Assembly: GCA_963809545.1 (NCBI GenBank)
Contig: CAWEKD010000005.1
Coordinates: 62,001-126,000 of the forward strand
Source of the DNA: Natronosporangium sp035305625
Lineage (GTDB): Bacteria; Actinomycetota; Actinomycetes; Mycobacteriales; Micromonosporaceae
DNA length: 64,000 nucleotides
Direction: 5' to 3'
Both the position numbers and the translations under genes were made by a program. Of this stretch, positions 1-7,960 are shown piece by piece. The notes under the pieces were generated by a model that did no database searches, was not told the origin of the DNA, and saw only the letters and a list, made by a program, of their open reading frames with translations. Every line of letters starts with the position of its first letter. Position 1 is the stretch's first letter.

Positions 1-446
1 ACCCGCTGGCGCGGGAACTGGGTGACCTGCTGCGCCAGCGCGGTCATCTCGTCCAGCGGGTTGGACACCACAATGACCACCGCGTCCGGGGCGTGCCGGG
101 CGACGTTCTCCGAGACCTGCCGAACGATCTTGGCGTTGACCTCGAGGAGGTCCATCCGGCTCATCCCCGGCTTACGGGGCAGCCCCGCGGTGATCACCAC
201 CACGTCCGAGCCCGCGATCGCCTCGTACCCCTCGCCATTGGGACCGGTGGTGACGCCCACCACCTTGGTCTCGAAGCCCTCGATCGGCCGGGACTGGTTG
301 ATGTCCAGCGCCAGCCCCTCCGGCTTACCCTCCACGATGTCGGTGAGCACTACCGTATCGAAGATGTTGTATTCTGCGAGCCGCTGCGCCGTGGTGGAGC
401 CGTAGAAGCCCGCCCCGACGACGGTGACCTTCTTCCCAGTACCCAT
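1..446 (-). CDS. mdh: Malate dehydrogenase, N-terminal part (runs off the window edge)
   Basis: NAD-dependent oxidation of malate to oxaloacetate in the TCA cycle, cytosolic. The visible N-terminal ~148 residues carry the Rossmann motif GAGFYGSTTAQRLAE just after the start, the acidic residue closing the second beta strand (VLTDI), and the conserved PRKPGMSR active-site-loop segment followed by VSNPLDEMT. The pattern is that of the LDH-like malate dehydrogenases rather than the E. coli type. The ATG at 446 is chosen because a TAAGGT -10 box lies exactly 7 nt upstream, implying a leaderless message. The TAA of that box is also the stop codon of the upstream M23 gene. The C-terminus lies outside the window. 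Confidence 0.93.
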   Translation of the reverse strand, partial: MGTGKKVTVVGAGFYGSTTAQRLAEYNIFDTVVLTDIVEGKPEGLALDINQSRPIEGFETKVVGVTTGPNGEGYEAIAGSDVVVITAGLPRKPGMSRMDLLEVNAKIVRQVSENVARHAPDAVVIVVSNPLDEMTALAQQVTQFPRQR

Positions 447-453
447 GGACCGC

Positions 454-459
454 ACCTTA
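454..459 (-). promoter_or_regulatory. -10 box of leaderless mdh promoter
   Basis: TAAGGT on the minus strand, 7 nt before the mdh ATG. Its TAA doubles as the stop codon of the upstream peptidase gene. No clear -35 box is visible. Confidence 0.5.
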
Positions 460-1662
460 ACTCTCACTCGGGCACCAGCCGCCTACCGGGTCGGCGGTGC
501 CCGTCCACAGGTACGCGCCGCTGACCCAACCGGTATCCACGAGCCGATACCAGACGTTGGTGCGGTTGCCGTCTCGACCGGTGTGGGTGGTGCCGCGGGC
601 AGCGCACCTGATCTTCACCGTCTCACCGTCCGGGACCGTACCCACCACGCGGTGACCCGTGCCGGGGCCGGCGCGGCGGTGCAGCACCCCGCCGCCATTG
701 GTGTCCACCACCGCCTCATTCGGAGCGAGCGCACCATGGTTGAGCAGAGCACCCCCCACCGGCACCTGGACCGAGCCGCGCCGGGCGAACCCCTGGTACG
801 GCTCGGCCCCGGCATGGATGACCCACCGTCCGAACACGTACCCCGCGATCGGCACGTACTTTCCGTCCCGGCGCAGGGCGAAGTGCAGGTGCGGACCGGT
901 GACGTAGCCGCCGCAGGAGACGTCCCGGCCGATCCGGCCGAGATAGTCGCCTTCCCGCACCGGCTCGCCATCCACGCGGATGTTGTCTTCCAGGTGGTAG
1001 TAATCGGTGGCGAATCCGTCGTCATGCACCACCCGCACCCAACCGGTGCCGGAGGCGCACATGGTGTAGGCGACGCCGTCCCGGGCGGCCAGCACCCGGC
1101 CGTCCCCGCCCGCCAGATCGATTGAGCTGAGCGCGGATCCGCTCATCTGGTGCGGGCCACCGGTCAACGCCCAGGCCTGCCCGACCGCGTACGGCAACCG
1201 CATCCCGGTCCGACGGTCGGCGGCGGCCGCTTGTTCCCGCCGTGGTCCGGCCAGATGGAGCCGCTCCGGAGTGGTCAGCAGCGGCGAGGCGGCGGCGAGC
1301 CGGGGATAGTCCGGATCCCCTTCGATCACTGCCCGCCACTGATCGGACTCCTGGTGGGCCAGCCACAACCACCCGTCCGGGTAGGACCCCGGCTCGGGCT
1401 GGGCGGGCTGCACCGCCGTCCCGAACGCCCAGCCGCTCGGGTCGCTGCGGCGTACCACTATCTGGACCGTGGCCGGATCAGCCGACTCCGGCAGCGCGGC
1501 CAGCACCGCCTGCCGCAGCTGCGGGTCGGACGCCACCGGGTCGGTGCCGGGCGCCGGGTCGACCGCCTGGGTGGGAACAGGCTGGACCGCCTCTCCGGTC
1601 GGACCGGCTACCGCCGGAGCGATCCCGAGAGCAACCGTGAGCACACCGGTCAGCCATCGCAT
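457..1662 (-). CDS. Secreted M23 (beta-lytic-type) metallopeptidase with C-terminal SH3-like domain
   Basis: A 401-residue protein with an N-terminal signal peptide (about residues 1-20, MRWLTGVLTVALG...) and a Pro/Ala-rich spacer. The LytM/M23 fold spans roughly residues 155-275. Zinc-ligand candidates are H171 and D182 in the long-spaced beta-lytic arrangement (HQM...SSID), plus H258-x-H260 in GPHLHF; H223 in DYYHL is the likely catalytic partner. The last ~85 residues look like a bacterial SH3 (wall-binding) domain. By family it should cut cell-wall peptides outside the membrane. The ATG at 1662 follows a G-rich stretch that could serve as ribosome site. It lies 68 nt after folD and 10 nt before mdh, though mdh seems to have its own promoter. 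Confidence 0.85.
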   Translation of the reverse strand: MRWLTGVLTVALGIAPAVAGPTGEAVQPVPTQAVDPAPGTDPVASDPQLRQAVLAALPESADPATVQIVVRRSDPSGWAFGTAVQPAQPEPGSYPDGWLWLAHQESDQWRAVIEGDPDYPRLAAASPLLTTPERLHLAGPRREQAAAADRRTGMRLPYAVGQAWALTGGPHQMSGSALSSIDLAGGDGRVLAARDGVAYTMCASGTGWVRVVHDDGFATDYYHLEDNIRVDGEPVREGDYLGRIGRDVSCGGYVTGPHLHFALRRDGKYVPIAGYVFGRWVIHAGAEPYQGFARRGSVQVPVGGALLNHGALAPNEAVVDTNGGGVLHRRAGPGTGHRVVGTVPDGETVKIRCAARGTTHTGRDGNRTNVWYRLVDTGWVSGAYLWTGTADPVGGWCPSES

Positions 1663-1730
1663 ACCCCCGAATCATGGCACCGCTCGGGAGAAATGAGGCA
1701 TTTTTCCGAAAAATCCCCGGATGCGGTCGG

Positions 1731-2597
1731 TCAGGCGAGCCGCTCCGCGCGCTCCACCACGTTGGCCAGCAGCATCGCCCGGGTCATCGGCCCGACCCCA
1801 CCCGGCACCGGGGCCAGGTATCCGGCCACCTCCGCTACCGCCGGATCCACGTCCCCGGCCAACTTGGCGCGCCCGGACGGGGTGGTTCCTACGCGGTTCA
1901 CTCCCACGTCCACCACCGCCGCCCCGGGCCGGACCATGTCCGGCGTGAGCAGGTGCGGCACCCCGGCCGCCACCACCACGATGTCGGCCCGCCGGGTGTG
2001 GGTAGCCAGATCCCGGGTGCCGGTGTGGCACAGGGTGACGGTGGCGTTCTCACTGCGCCGGGTCAACAGCAGCCCGAGGGGGCGACCGACGGTGACTCCC
2101 CGCCCGATCACCACCACCTCCGCCCCGGCCAGCGGCACACCGTATCGACGCAGCAGCTCCACGATCCCGCGCGGGGTGCACGGCAGCGGGGCGGGCTCCC
2201 CCAACACCAACCGCCCCAGGTTGACCGGGTGCAGGCCGTCCGCGTCCTTGTCGGGGTCGATCGCCTCCAGCACGCGCTGCTGGTCCAATCCGGTCGGCAA
2301 CGGCAGCTGCACGAGGAAGCCCGTGCAGGCCGGATCGGCGTTCAGCTCCGCCACCGCCGCCTCTACCTCAGCCTGGCTGGCGGTAACGGGCAGGTCCCGC
2401 CGGATCGAGGCGATCCCGATCTCCTCGCAGTCGCGGTGCTTACCGGCCACATAGCTACGCGAAGCCGGGTCGTCCCCCACGAGCACCGTCCCCAACCCGG
2501 GGGTGTACCCCCGCTCGCGCAGGGCCGCTACCCGGGCCCGGAGATCCTCCTTGATCGCGGCCGCGACCGCCTTGCCGTCCAAAACCGTCGCCGTCAC
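1731..2597 (-). CDS. folD: Bifunctional methylenetetrahydrofolate dehydrogenase/cyclohydrolase
   Basis: Interconverts 5,10-methylene-, 5,10-methenyl- and 10-formyl-tetrahydrofolate with NADP, supplying formyl groups for the purine enzymes PurN and PurH encoded at 6.4-8.6 kb. The 288-residue length is normal. Family signatures include the YVAGKHRDCEEIGI segment carrying the catalytic lysine, QLPLPTGLD, and the NADP-binding signature VVVIGRGVTVGRPLGLLL. The GTG at 2597 gives the standard N-terminus (TATVLDGKAVAAAIKEDL). The gene is followed by the M23 gene on the same strand after 68 nt. Confidence 0.96.
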   Translation of the reverse strand: MTATVLDGKAVAAAIKEDLRARVAALRERGYTPGLGTVLVGDDPASRSYVAGKHRDCEEIGIASIRRDLPVTASQAEVEAAVAELNADPACTGFLVQLPLPTGLDQQRVLEAIDPDKDADGLHPVNLGRLVLGEPAPLPCTPRGIVELLRRYGVPLAGAEVVVIGRGVTVGRPLGLLLTRRSENATVTLCHTGTRDLATHTRRADIVVVAAGVPHLLTPDMVRPGAAVVDVGVNRVGTTPSGRAKLAGDVDPAVAEVAGYLAPVPGGVGPMTRAMLLANVVERAERLA

Positions 2598-2722
2598 GCC
2601 CCGATCTTTTCATGCCCGCCCAGAAGGAGTGCACCGGCACCGACTCACCACCCGATCCGGCAAATCAGACATACGATACTGACCCGCCGCAACTTATACC
2701 CAGTTCGTAAACGGAGGAAGCT

Positions 2723-4366
2723 ATGCGGGGTTACACCCGGCGATCGTTCCGGTCCGGCTCGGCGCCGCGGGCACGGTGGCGGATCCTGACTGCGACGATC
2801 GCCACGGCCCTGGCCGCCGGGGTGGGGTTGGCGGGCTGTGCTGCCCGGCCCGATCCCGACGCGGTGATCCGCGTCGGGGTAGCCGAACCCACCACGCTGC
2901 TCCCGACCGCAGCGACCAGTCCCGCGGACGCCCAGATCCTGGCCGCCCTGTTCACCCCGCTGGTCGGATTCGACGACGCTGGCCGACCGTTCCCGTGGGC
3001 GGCGGAGTCCATCGTTCCCAGCCCGGACAACCGAGTGTGGACAATCCGCCTCCGGGAGGGCTACACCTTCCACAACGGTGAACCGGTCACCAGCGACCGG
3101 TATCTGGCGGCCTGGAACTACACCGCCTACCGGCCCAATCAGCAGCCGAACAACTACTACTTCGCCCCGATCGCCGGGTACGAGGCGCTCAACCCACCGG
3201 AGGGCACCAAACCCACCGCTACCACCCTCGCCGGGCTGGCCAAGATCGACGACCGTACCTTCACGGTCACTCTGCGGGAACCGTCCGGTGAGTTCCCCGC
3301 CATGTTGGCCGCGCCCGCCTTCTACCCACTGCCGTCCGCCGCATTCCACGCGGACGGGCGACTGGTCGCCAACTTCGCCACCGCCCCTATCGGCAACGGG
3401 CCGTTCCAATTGCGGGGAAGCTGGCAGCGTGGCCAGTCGGTAGAAGTAACCCGGTATGACCGATACCCAGGGGAGCGCCCCCGCGTCGGCGGGGTGACCT
3501 TCGTCGGTTACCGCGAAGCCGAACAGGCCTACGCCGATCTGCGCGCCGGCAAGGTCGACCTGATCACCACGCTGCCGGAGGAGCAGGTCGACCCCGCCAT
3601 GGCCGACCTCGGGGACCGGATCCTTCGCCCCCTGTCCGGACGGGTCCAGTTCCTCGCCTTCCCCAGCCACGAAAAACAGTGGCGGGATGCTCGGCTGCGT
3701 CAGGCAGTGTCCATGGCGATCGATCGTGACGCCCTGGTCAACCACCTGTTTCCGGAGACCGGGGTGCCGGCGCGGTCGTTCGTTCCCCCCGTGGTGCCAG
3801 GCGCGCGGCCAGACACCTGCGGACAGGCCTGCCAGTTCAATCCCGACGCCGCCTACGAGCTCTACCAGGAGGCGGGCGGGCCCGCCACCCTGACCATCAG
3901 CTACAACACCGACCGGGATCACCAGCGGGGAATGACCGAGGTGTGCGCGCAGCTGGCGGCGAACTTGGGCGTGAAATGCACGGCGCGCCCGGCCGGGCAG
4001 TTCACCGAGCTGGTGTCCGAGGTGACGGACCAGAAGCCGGTGGGGTTGTTGCGGATGGGGTGGTCGCAGGAGTATCCGTCCATGGCGGCCTACCTCGGGC
4101 CACTGTTCACCTCGACCGGCTCCGCCAACCTGGCCGGTTACCAGAACCCGGAAGTGGACACACTGGTCGGTAGCGGCATCGCCGCCCTCAGCGAAGCGGA
4201 GGCGCTGGCCGCCTACCAGCTGGCCGAGGCAGCGGTGGCCGCCGACCTACCGGTGATCCCACTGTGGTTCGAGCGACACGCTCTGGCTCACTCGCCTCGG
4301 CTGCGCTGGGTCACGGTGACGGGAGCGGGCGTCGTGGACCTCCGCCGACTGGAGGTGATCGAGTAA
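2723..4366 (+). CDS. ABC-transporter peptide-binding lipoprotein (SBP family 5)
   Basis: A 547-residue extracellular solute-binding protein of the DppA/OppA type. The N-terminus is basic, then hydrophobic, ending in a lipobox LAGC with the lipidated cysteine at about residue 39. Typical features are WTIRLREGYTFHNGEPVTSDRYLAAW and RLRQAVSMAIDRDALV. It would sit on the outer face of the membrane and bind oligopeptides or similar solutes. The ATG at 2723 follows a strong ribosome site (GGAGGA, 2713-2718). No permease or ATPase gene is nearby, so it is an orphan that must work with transporters encoded elsewhere or act as a sensor. It ends at a large hairpin shared with the converging Rpn gene. 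Confidence 0.9.
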   Translation: MRGYTRRSFRSGSAPRARWRILTATIATALAAGVGLAGCAARPDPDAVIRVGVAEPTTLLPTAATSPADAQILAALFTPLVGFDDAGRPFPWAAESIVPSPDNRVWTIRLREGYTFHNGEPVTSDRYLAAWNYTAYRPNQQPNNYYFAPIAGYEALNPPEGTKPTATTLAGLAKIDDRTFTVTLREPSGEFPAMLAAPAFYPLPSAAFHADGRLVANFATAPIGNGPFQLRGSWQRGQSVEVTRYDRYPGERPRVGGVTFVGYREAEQAYADLRAGKVDLITTLPEEQVDPAMADLGDRILRPLSGRVQFLAFPSHEKQWRDARLRQAVSMAIDRDALVNHLFPETGVPARSFVPPVVPGARPDTCGQACQFNPDAAYELYQEAGGPATLTISYNTDRDHQRGMTEVCAQLAANLGVKCTARPAGQFTELVSEVTDQKPVGLLRMGWSQEYPSMAAYLGPLFTSTGSANLAGYQNPEVDTLVGSGIAALSEAEALAAYQLAEAAVAADLPVIPLWFERHALAHSPRLRWVTVTGAGVVDLRRLEVIE

Positions 4367-4376
4367 CCGGAGCCAG

Positions 4377-4425
4377 CCCGGCGGGGACGGGGGAACGACG
4401 CTAGGCGCCGCCCGACCCCGCCGGG
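4377..4425. terminator. Bidirectional terminator hairpin
   Basis: Inverted arms 4377-4391 (CCCGGCGGGGACGGG) and 4411-4425, 15 bp with one A-A mismatch, between convergent genes. No T-tract, as is common in actinobacteria. Confidence 0.6.
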
Positions 4426-4435
4426 GACCGGATGG

Positions 4436-4723
4436 TCAGGCGAACAGCTCGTCCACCCGGTCCACAGTGACCGCACGCCGCAGCCAGCGCTCGAGTTGGG
4501 TCAGGTCTCCACAGTTCGCGATGCGGGTGTACGCCTCGTCCGACACCTGGATCCCGCGGACGTCAAGCACCGTCAGCAGCGCCCGCGCCCCGCCCTCCAG
4601 CCGCCCCTCCGCGCGCCCTTCCCTTCTGCCCTCCGCCCGACCTTCCGCCTTCCCCTCCGCCTTCCCCTGGCCGAAGTATCGCCGGGCGAAATCGCTCTGA
4701 TACGGATAGGTACGAGTCAACAT
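4436..4723 (-). CDS. Candidate internal in-frame product of the Rpn gene (C-terminal 95 residues)
   Basis: In-frame ATG at 4723 (codon 212 of the Rpn gene) is preceded by GGAG at 4733-4730 with an ideal 6-nt spacing. Translation would give a 95-residue protein containing only the KAEG/RAEG repeat and the C-terminal helical tail, without the nuclease core. In E. coli rpn genes, a short C-terminal product made from an internal start restrains the toxic full-length nuclease. The arrangement here fits that gene-in-gene plan. Expression and antitoxin action are inference. Confidence 0.45.
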   Translation of the reverse strand: MLTRTYPYQSDFARRYFGQGKAEGKAEGRAEGRREGRAEGRLEGGARALLTVLDVRGIQVSDEAYTRIANCGDLTQLERWLRRAVTVDRVDELFA

Positions 4724-5356
4724 CAAGGTCTCCAACCGGCGTCGGGCAGCGTCGGGGAGGGCCGCGAGCACCACATCGGCGTACCACGCCGCCCGTTCCT
4801 CATCGACCGCATCGAGTGCCGCGAACAACGCTGCCAGAATCTTGTCCTGCTTTTCGTCCGCGCCATACGTCAACGCCGACAGCACCGCGAGCTCCGGGCA
4901 AGCGGTCGCCGCGCTCGGATCGGTGACCGCCGGCACCCGCTCCGGACCGATCACCACCGGGGTGAGCACCAGACCGGGATGGCCTAGCTCGATCGGGGTG
5001 GCGCACCAGGCGGCGACCTGCTGATCCGCGCACACCACCAACAGGACCGTGGGGGTACGCAGCCGCGCCCGCAGGGTCGCCACGTAGACCGGCCAGCTCC
5101 AGCGCTTGGCCGGATCCCGCCCCAACTGGACCTCGACCACCACACTCAGGGCGGCCCTGCCGTCGTCACCGGTCAGGGTCACCACCGCGTCCGCCCGGTA
5201 CTCCGTAGGGAGGACCTCCGTCAGGTCACCGGCATCGAGGCGCGCCTCCCGCCACGCCGGCAACTCGACCCCGAGTGGCTCGGCCAGCAGCTCCGCCGCC
5301 AGCGACGGCCGCTGCCGGAACAGCTCGACCAGTGCGTCATGCATCAGCGGTGGCAC
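4436..5356 (-). CDS. Rpn-family PD-(D/E)XK nuclease/transposase-like protein with Gly-Glu-Lys/Arg repeat tail
   Basis: A 306-residue protein resembling recombination-promoting nuclease (Rpn) and PD-(D/E)XK transposase-like proteins. The nuclease core is in the N-terminal half, with candidate catalytic residues D56 (in RADAVV) and E75-x-Q77 (in VVEVQLG). Residues 229-256 are a run of KAEG/RAEG-type repeats typical of this group, followed by a helical C-terminal tail. The GTG at 5356 is supported by a TAGCCT -10 box 7 nt upstream (leaderless). An internal ATG at codon 212 has its own Shine-Dalgarno and is listed separately. Family knowledge suggests DNA cleavage with antiphage or recombination roles; the actual function here is not known. 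Confidence 0.75.
   Translation of the reverse strand: MPPLMHDALVELFRQRPSLAAELLAEPLGVELPAWREARLDAGDLTEVLPTEYRADAVVTLTGDDGRAALSVVVEVQLGRDPAKRWSWPVYVATLRARLRTPTVLLVVCADQQVAAWCATPIELGHPGLVLTPVVIGPERVPAVTDPSAATACPELAVLSALTYGADEKQDKILAALFAALDAVDEERAAWYADVVLAALPDAARRRLETLMLTRTYPYQSDFARRYFGQGKAEGKAEGRAEGRREGRAEGRLEGGARALLTVLDVRGIQVSDEAYTRIANCGDLTQLERWLRRAVTVDRVDELFA
4589..4669 (-). repeat. 12-bp-based codon repeat (GKAE/GRAE units) inside the Rpn gene
   Basis: Imperfect tandem 12-bp units encode successive Gly-Lys/Arg-Ala-Glu blocks (protein residues about 229-256). Unit-length changes keep the reading frame, so the array can grow or shrink without breaking the gene. Confidence 0.7.
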
Positions 5357-5363
5357 GGCTCGC

Positions 5364-5369
5364 AGGCTA
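5364..5369 (-). promoter_or_regulatory. -10 box of leaderless Rpn promoter
   Basis: TAGCCT on the minus strand, 7 nt before the GTG at 5356. Confidence 0.5.
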
Positions 5370-5437
5370 GTGACTGAAATCCGGGAAAATAGCCCGGAAC
5401 GGTGCCGTACCGCAGTCGGATCAACGCACCGACCGGA

Positions 5438-6217
5438 CTATCCGCGGCCGACCTCACGCACCAGTTCGTAAGCACCACCGATCCGTACCGCACCGGCGCG
5501 GGCGGCGATCGCGTTCGCCGCCCAATTAGCGGCGTCGATCTCACCGATCACATCGGGGTATCCCCGACGATGCAACTCCTGGAACACCACGGCCAGCAAG
5601 CCATAGGTCACCCTGGTGCGACGCCAGCAGGGCAACACGCCGATGAAGCCGAACCGAGGCCCGGTCTGCTTCAGCCACACCCGCACCAGCCCGATGTACC
5701 CACCCGTCCGCTCCTCGACCGCCACCCGGTACGTGGCCGCGTGGAAGCCGTCGGAGAACGTCTCCTCCCGGAAATCAGTCGGAGTCCACTGCCAGCCGTC
5801 GGTACCCGGGGTCTGATCGCGCAGCGTGTCGTCGAGCAGTCGCAGCCGATCCAGGTCCGCGTCGGCAGCGCTGATCAGCCTGATCCCGGATAGGGGCACG
5901 GCGTCGGGGAAGCGGATCCGAGCGGGGGCGACCGGTATGCGGTAGCGATGCTCTCGACGGCTGACCATGAACCCGAGCTGACCGAGCCGCCGCAGCTCGG
6001 CCTCGTCCTGCTCCGCCACCCACGTATGGAGCAGCGCCCGATCCAGCTTGGCTACCGCGCGCGCCAGCAGCGGCGCGTACGCGTCACCCCGACAGTCCCG
6101 GAAGGACAAAAACGTTCGTTGATCCGGGCGGGTGATCGCGCGCAGCCTTCCGATCCGGACAGCTCCGTCGCGCGCCTCCCACTGACCGCCGCCATCGATG
6201 ATCTCGATCCTTTCCAT
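5438..6217 (-). CDS. GNAT-family N-acetyltransferase
   Basis: A 259-residue protein with a C-terminal GNAT fold: a beta strand YIGLVRVWL, then FGFIGVLPCWRRTRVTYGLLAVV, which fits the acetyl-CoA-binding loop and following helix (degenerate R-x-x-G-x-G/A), and a final NWAANAIAARAGA segment. Substrate unknown; the N-terminal third has no motif I recognise. The frame stays open upstream to 6277, but the ATG at 6217 is preferred because a TACTTT -10 box lies 6 nt before it. It lies downstream of purH but is separated by a 16-bp hairpin, so it is probably its own unit. Confidence 0.75.
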   Translation of the reverse strand: MERIEIIDGGGQWEARDGAVRIGRLRAITRPDQRTFLSFRDCRGDAYAPLLARAVAKLDRALLHTWVAEQDEAELRRLGQLGFMVSRREHRYRIPVAPARIRFPDAVPLSGIRLISAADADLDRLRLLDDTLRDQTPGTDGWQWTPTDFREETFSDGFHAATYRVAVEERTGGYIGLVRVWLKQTGPRFGFIGVLPCWRRTRVTYGLLAVVFQELHRRGYPDVIGEIDAANWAANAIAARAGAVRIGGAYELVREVGRG

Positions 6218-6223
6218 CACCGG

Positions 6224-6229
6224 AAAGTA
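6224..6229 (-). promoter_or_regulatory. -10 box of leaderless GNAT promoter
   Basis: TACTTT on the minus strand, 6 nt before the ATG at 6217. It decides between several possible starts. Confidence 0.45.
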
Positions 6230-6287
6230 GTCGCCGGCGTTCCCGCACCACCAGCGATTTTCGACGGCAGCGGCCACCGGCCGGCTC

Positions 6288-6336
6288 CCGGTCGCTCCGG
6301 CGGCCTGCGCGTTGCGGACACCGCCGGAGCGACCGG
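6288..6336 (-). terminator. purH terminator hairpin
   Basis: Perfect 16-bp inverted repeat, arms 6288-6303 (CCGGTCGCTCCGGCGG) and 6321-6336, 17-nt loop, just beyond the purH stop. No T-tract. Confidence 0.65.
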
Positions 6337-6368
6337 TCCGTCAGTGGAAGCCGGTCTGTCAGTGGAAG
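6333..6368 (-). repeat. 18-bp tandem duplication over the purH stop codon
   Basis: Units 6333-6350 and 6351-6368 differ at one base. Each contains the last purH codons (Phe-His) and a TGA, so the stop region has been duplicated in tandem. Confidence 0.7.
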
Positions 6369-7960
6369 AAGTGACGAGTACCGGTCAGGTAGAGAGTGGT
6401 CCCGGTGGCGGCCGCCGCGGCGATCACCTCCTCATCCCGGACCGAGCCGCCGGGCTGGACCACCGCCCGGACCCCGGCATCGGTCAACACCCGCAGCCCA
6501 TCGGCGAACGGGAAGAACGCGTCCGAGGCCGCCACCGCCTTCCGGGCGCGACTCGCCCCGGCCCGGTTGACCGCCAACCGCGCCGCGTCTACCCGGTTGA
6601 CCTGCCCCATCCCCACCCCGACCGTGGCCCGGTCGGCGGCTAGCAGGATGGCGTTGGACTTCACCGATCGGATCGCCCGCCAGGCGAACGCGAGATCGGC
6701 CAGCGTAGCGGCGTCCGCCGGCTCGCCCGCCACGAGCCGCCAGGTGGCGGGATCGTCCCCCGGCGCATCCAGCCGGTCCGCCCGCTGTACCAGCAGCCCA
6801 CCCGAGATCGGTCGGAATTCCTGGGTCGGTGGCTGCCAGTCCGACACCTCCAGCACCCGCAGCTGGCGTTTGCGTGTCAACACCGCCAGCGCCGCCTCCT
6901 CGTACCCCGGAGCGACGATCACCTCGGTGAAGATGTCCGCCAACTGGGTGGCCAGCTCCTCGGTCACTGGCCGGTTTACCGCGATCACTCCCCCGAACGC
7001 GGATACCGGGTCGCAGGCATGCGCCTTCCGGTGCGCCTCGGCGACGTCCGCGCCGACGGCGATCCCGCACGGATTAGCGTGCTTGATGATCGCCACACAC
7101 GGCTCGTCGAAGTCATGGGCCGCCCGCCACGCCGCGTCGGCGTCCACATAGTTGTTGTAGGACATCTCCTTGCCGTGCAGTTGGCGCGCCTGCGCCAGGC
7201 CCGCGGGCACCGCCGGATCGGTGTACAGCGCGGCCGGCTGGTGTGGGTTCTCGCCGTAGCGCAGCACCGTGGCCAGGGTGGCGGTGGTGCCGAGGAACGC
7301 CGGCCACCGCGGCGTGTCGTCCCCGGTCAGTCCCGGCTCCGCGGTCGGCGACGGCTCCGGCTCCTCCACCGGGGGCAGCCCGGCGATCCAGTTGGCTACC
7401 GCCACGTCGTATGCGGCGATGTCGGCGAACGCCCGGGCCGCCAGCCGCCGACGATCGGCGAGGGTGAACCCACCCGCCGCTAGCGCCTGGTAGATCTGCG
7501 GATACAGCTCGGGGGAGGTCACCACCGCGACACTGGCGTGGTTCTTCGCCGCGGCCCGCACCATCGCCGGCCCGCCGATGTCGATCTGCTCAATGCACTC
7601 CTGCTCGCTGGCCCCGGAGGCGACCGTCTCCGTGAACGGATACAGATTGGACACCAGCAGATCGAACCCGGCCAGCCCCAGTTCCCGTAGCTGCTCCCGA
7701 TGAGATTCCCGGTGCTGGTCGGCGAGCAGACCGGCGTGCACCGCAGGGTGCAGGGTCTTCACCCGACCATCCAGACACTCGGGAAACCCGGTCAGCTGCT
7801 CCACTCGGGTCACCGGCACCCCGCTCGCCTCGATCACGGTGGCGGTGGAACCGGTCGACACCAGCTCCACCCCCGCCTCCTGGAGCGCGGCCGCCAGCTC
7901 CGGCAACCCGGTCTTGTCGTACACGCTCACCAAGGCGCGCCGGATCGGCCGCCGACTCAT
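6359..7960 (-). CDS. purH: Bifunctional AICAR formyltransferase/IMP cyclohydrolase
   Basis: Catalyses the last two steps of purine synthesis: formylation of AICAR with 10-formyl-THF and ring closure to IMP. The length of 533 residues is normal. The N-terminal IMP cyclohydrolase domain begins RRALVSVYDKTGLPELA. The C-terminal transformylase domain carries the KHANPCG motif and NNYVDADAAWRAA. The ATG at 7960 overlaps the purN stop by 4 nt (ATGA), so the two are translationally coupled. The protein ends with RHFFH, as PurH proteins do. Confidence 0.98.
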   Translation of the reverse strand: MSRRPIRRALVSVYDKTGLPELAAALQEAGVELVSTGSTATVIEASGVPVTRVEQLTGFPECLDGRVKTLHPAVHAGLLADQHRESHREQLRELGLAGFDLLVSNLYPFTETVASGASEQECIEQIDIGGPAMVRAAAKNHASVAVVTSPELYPQIYQALAAGGFTLADRRRLAARAFADIAAYDVAVANWIAGLPPVEEPEPSPTAEPGLTGDDTPRWPAFLGTTATLATVLRYGENPHQPAALYTDPAVPAGLAQARQLHGKEMSYNNYVDADAAWRAAHDFDEPCVAIIKHANPCGIAVGADVAEAHRKAHACDPVSAFGGVIAVNRPVTEELATQLADIFTEVIVAPGYEEAALAVLTRKRQLRVLEVSDWQPPTQEFRPISGGLLVQRADRLDAPGDDPATWRLVAGEPADAATLADLAFAWRAIRSVKSNAILLAADRATVGVGMGQVNRVDAARLAVNRAGASRARKAVAASDAFFPFADGLRVLTDAGVRAVVQPGGSVRDEEVIAAAAATGTTLYLTGTRHFFH

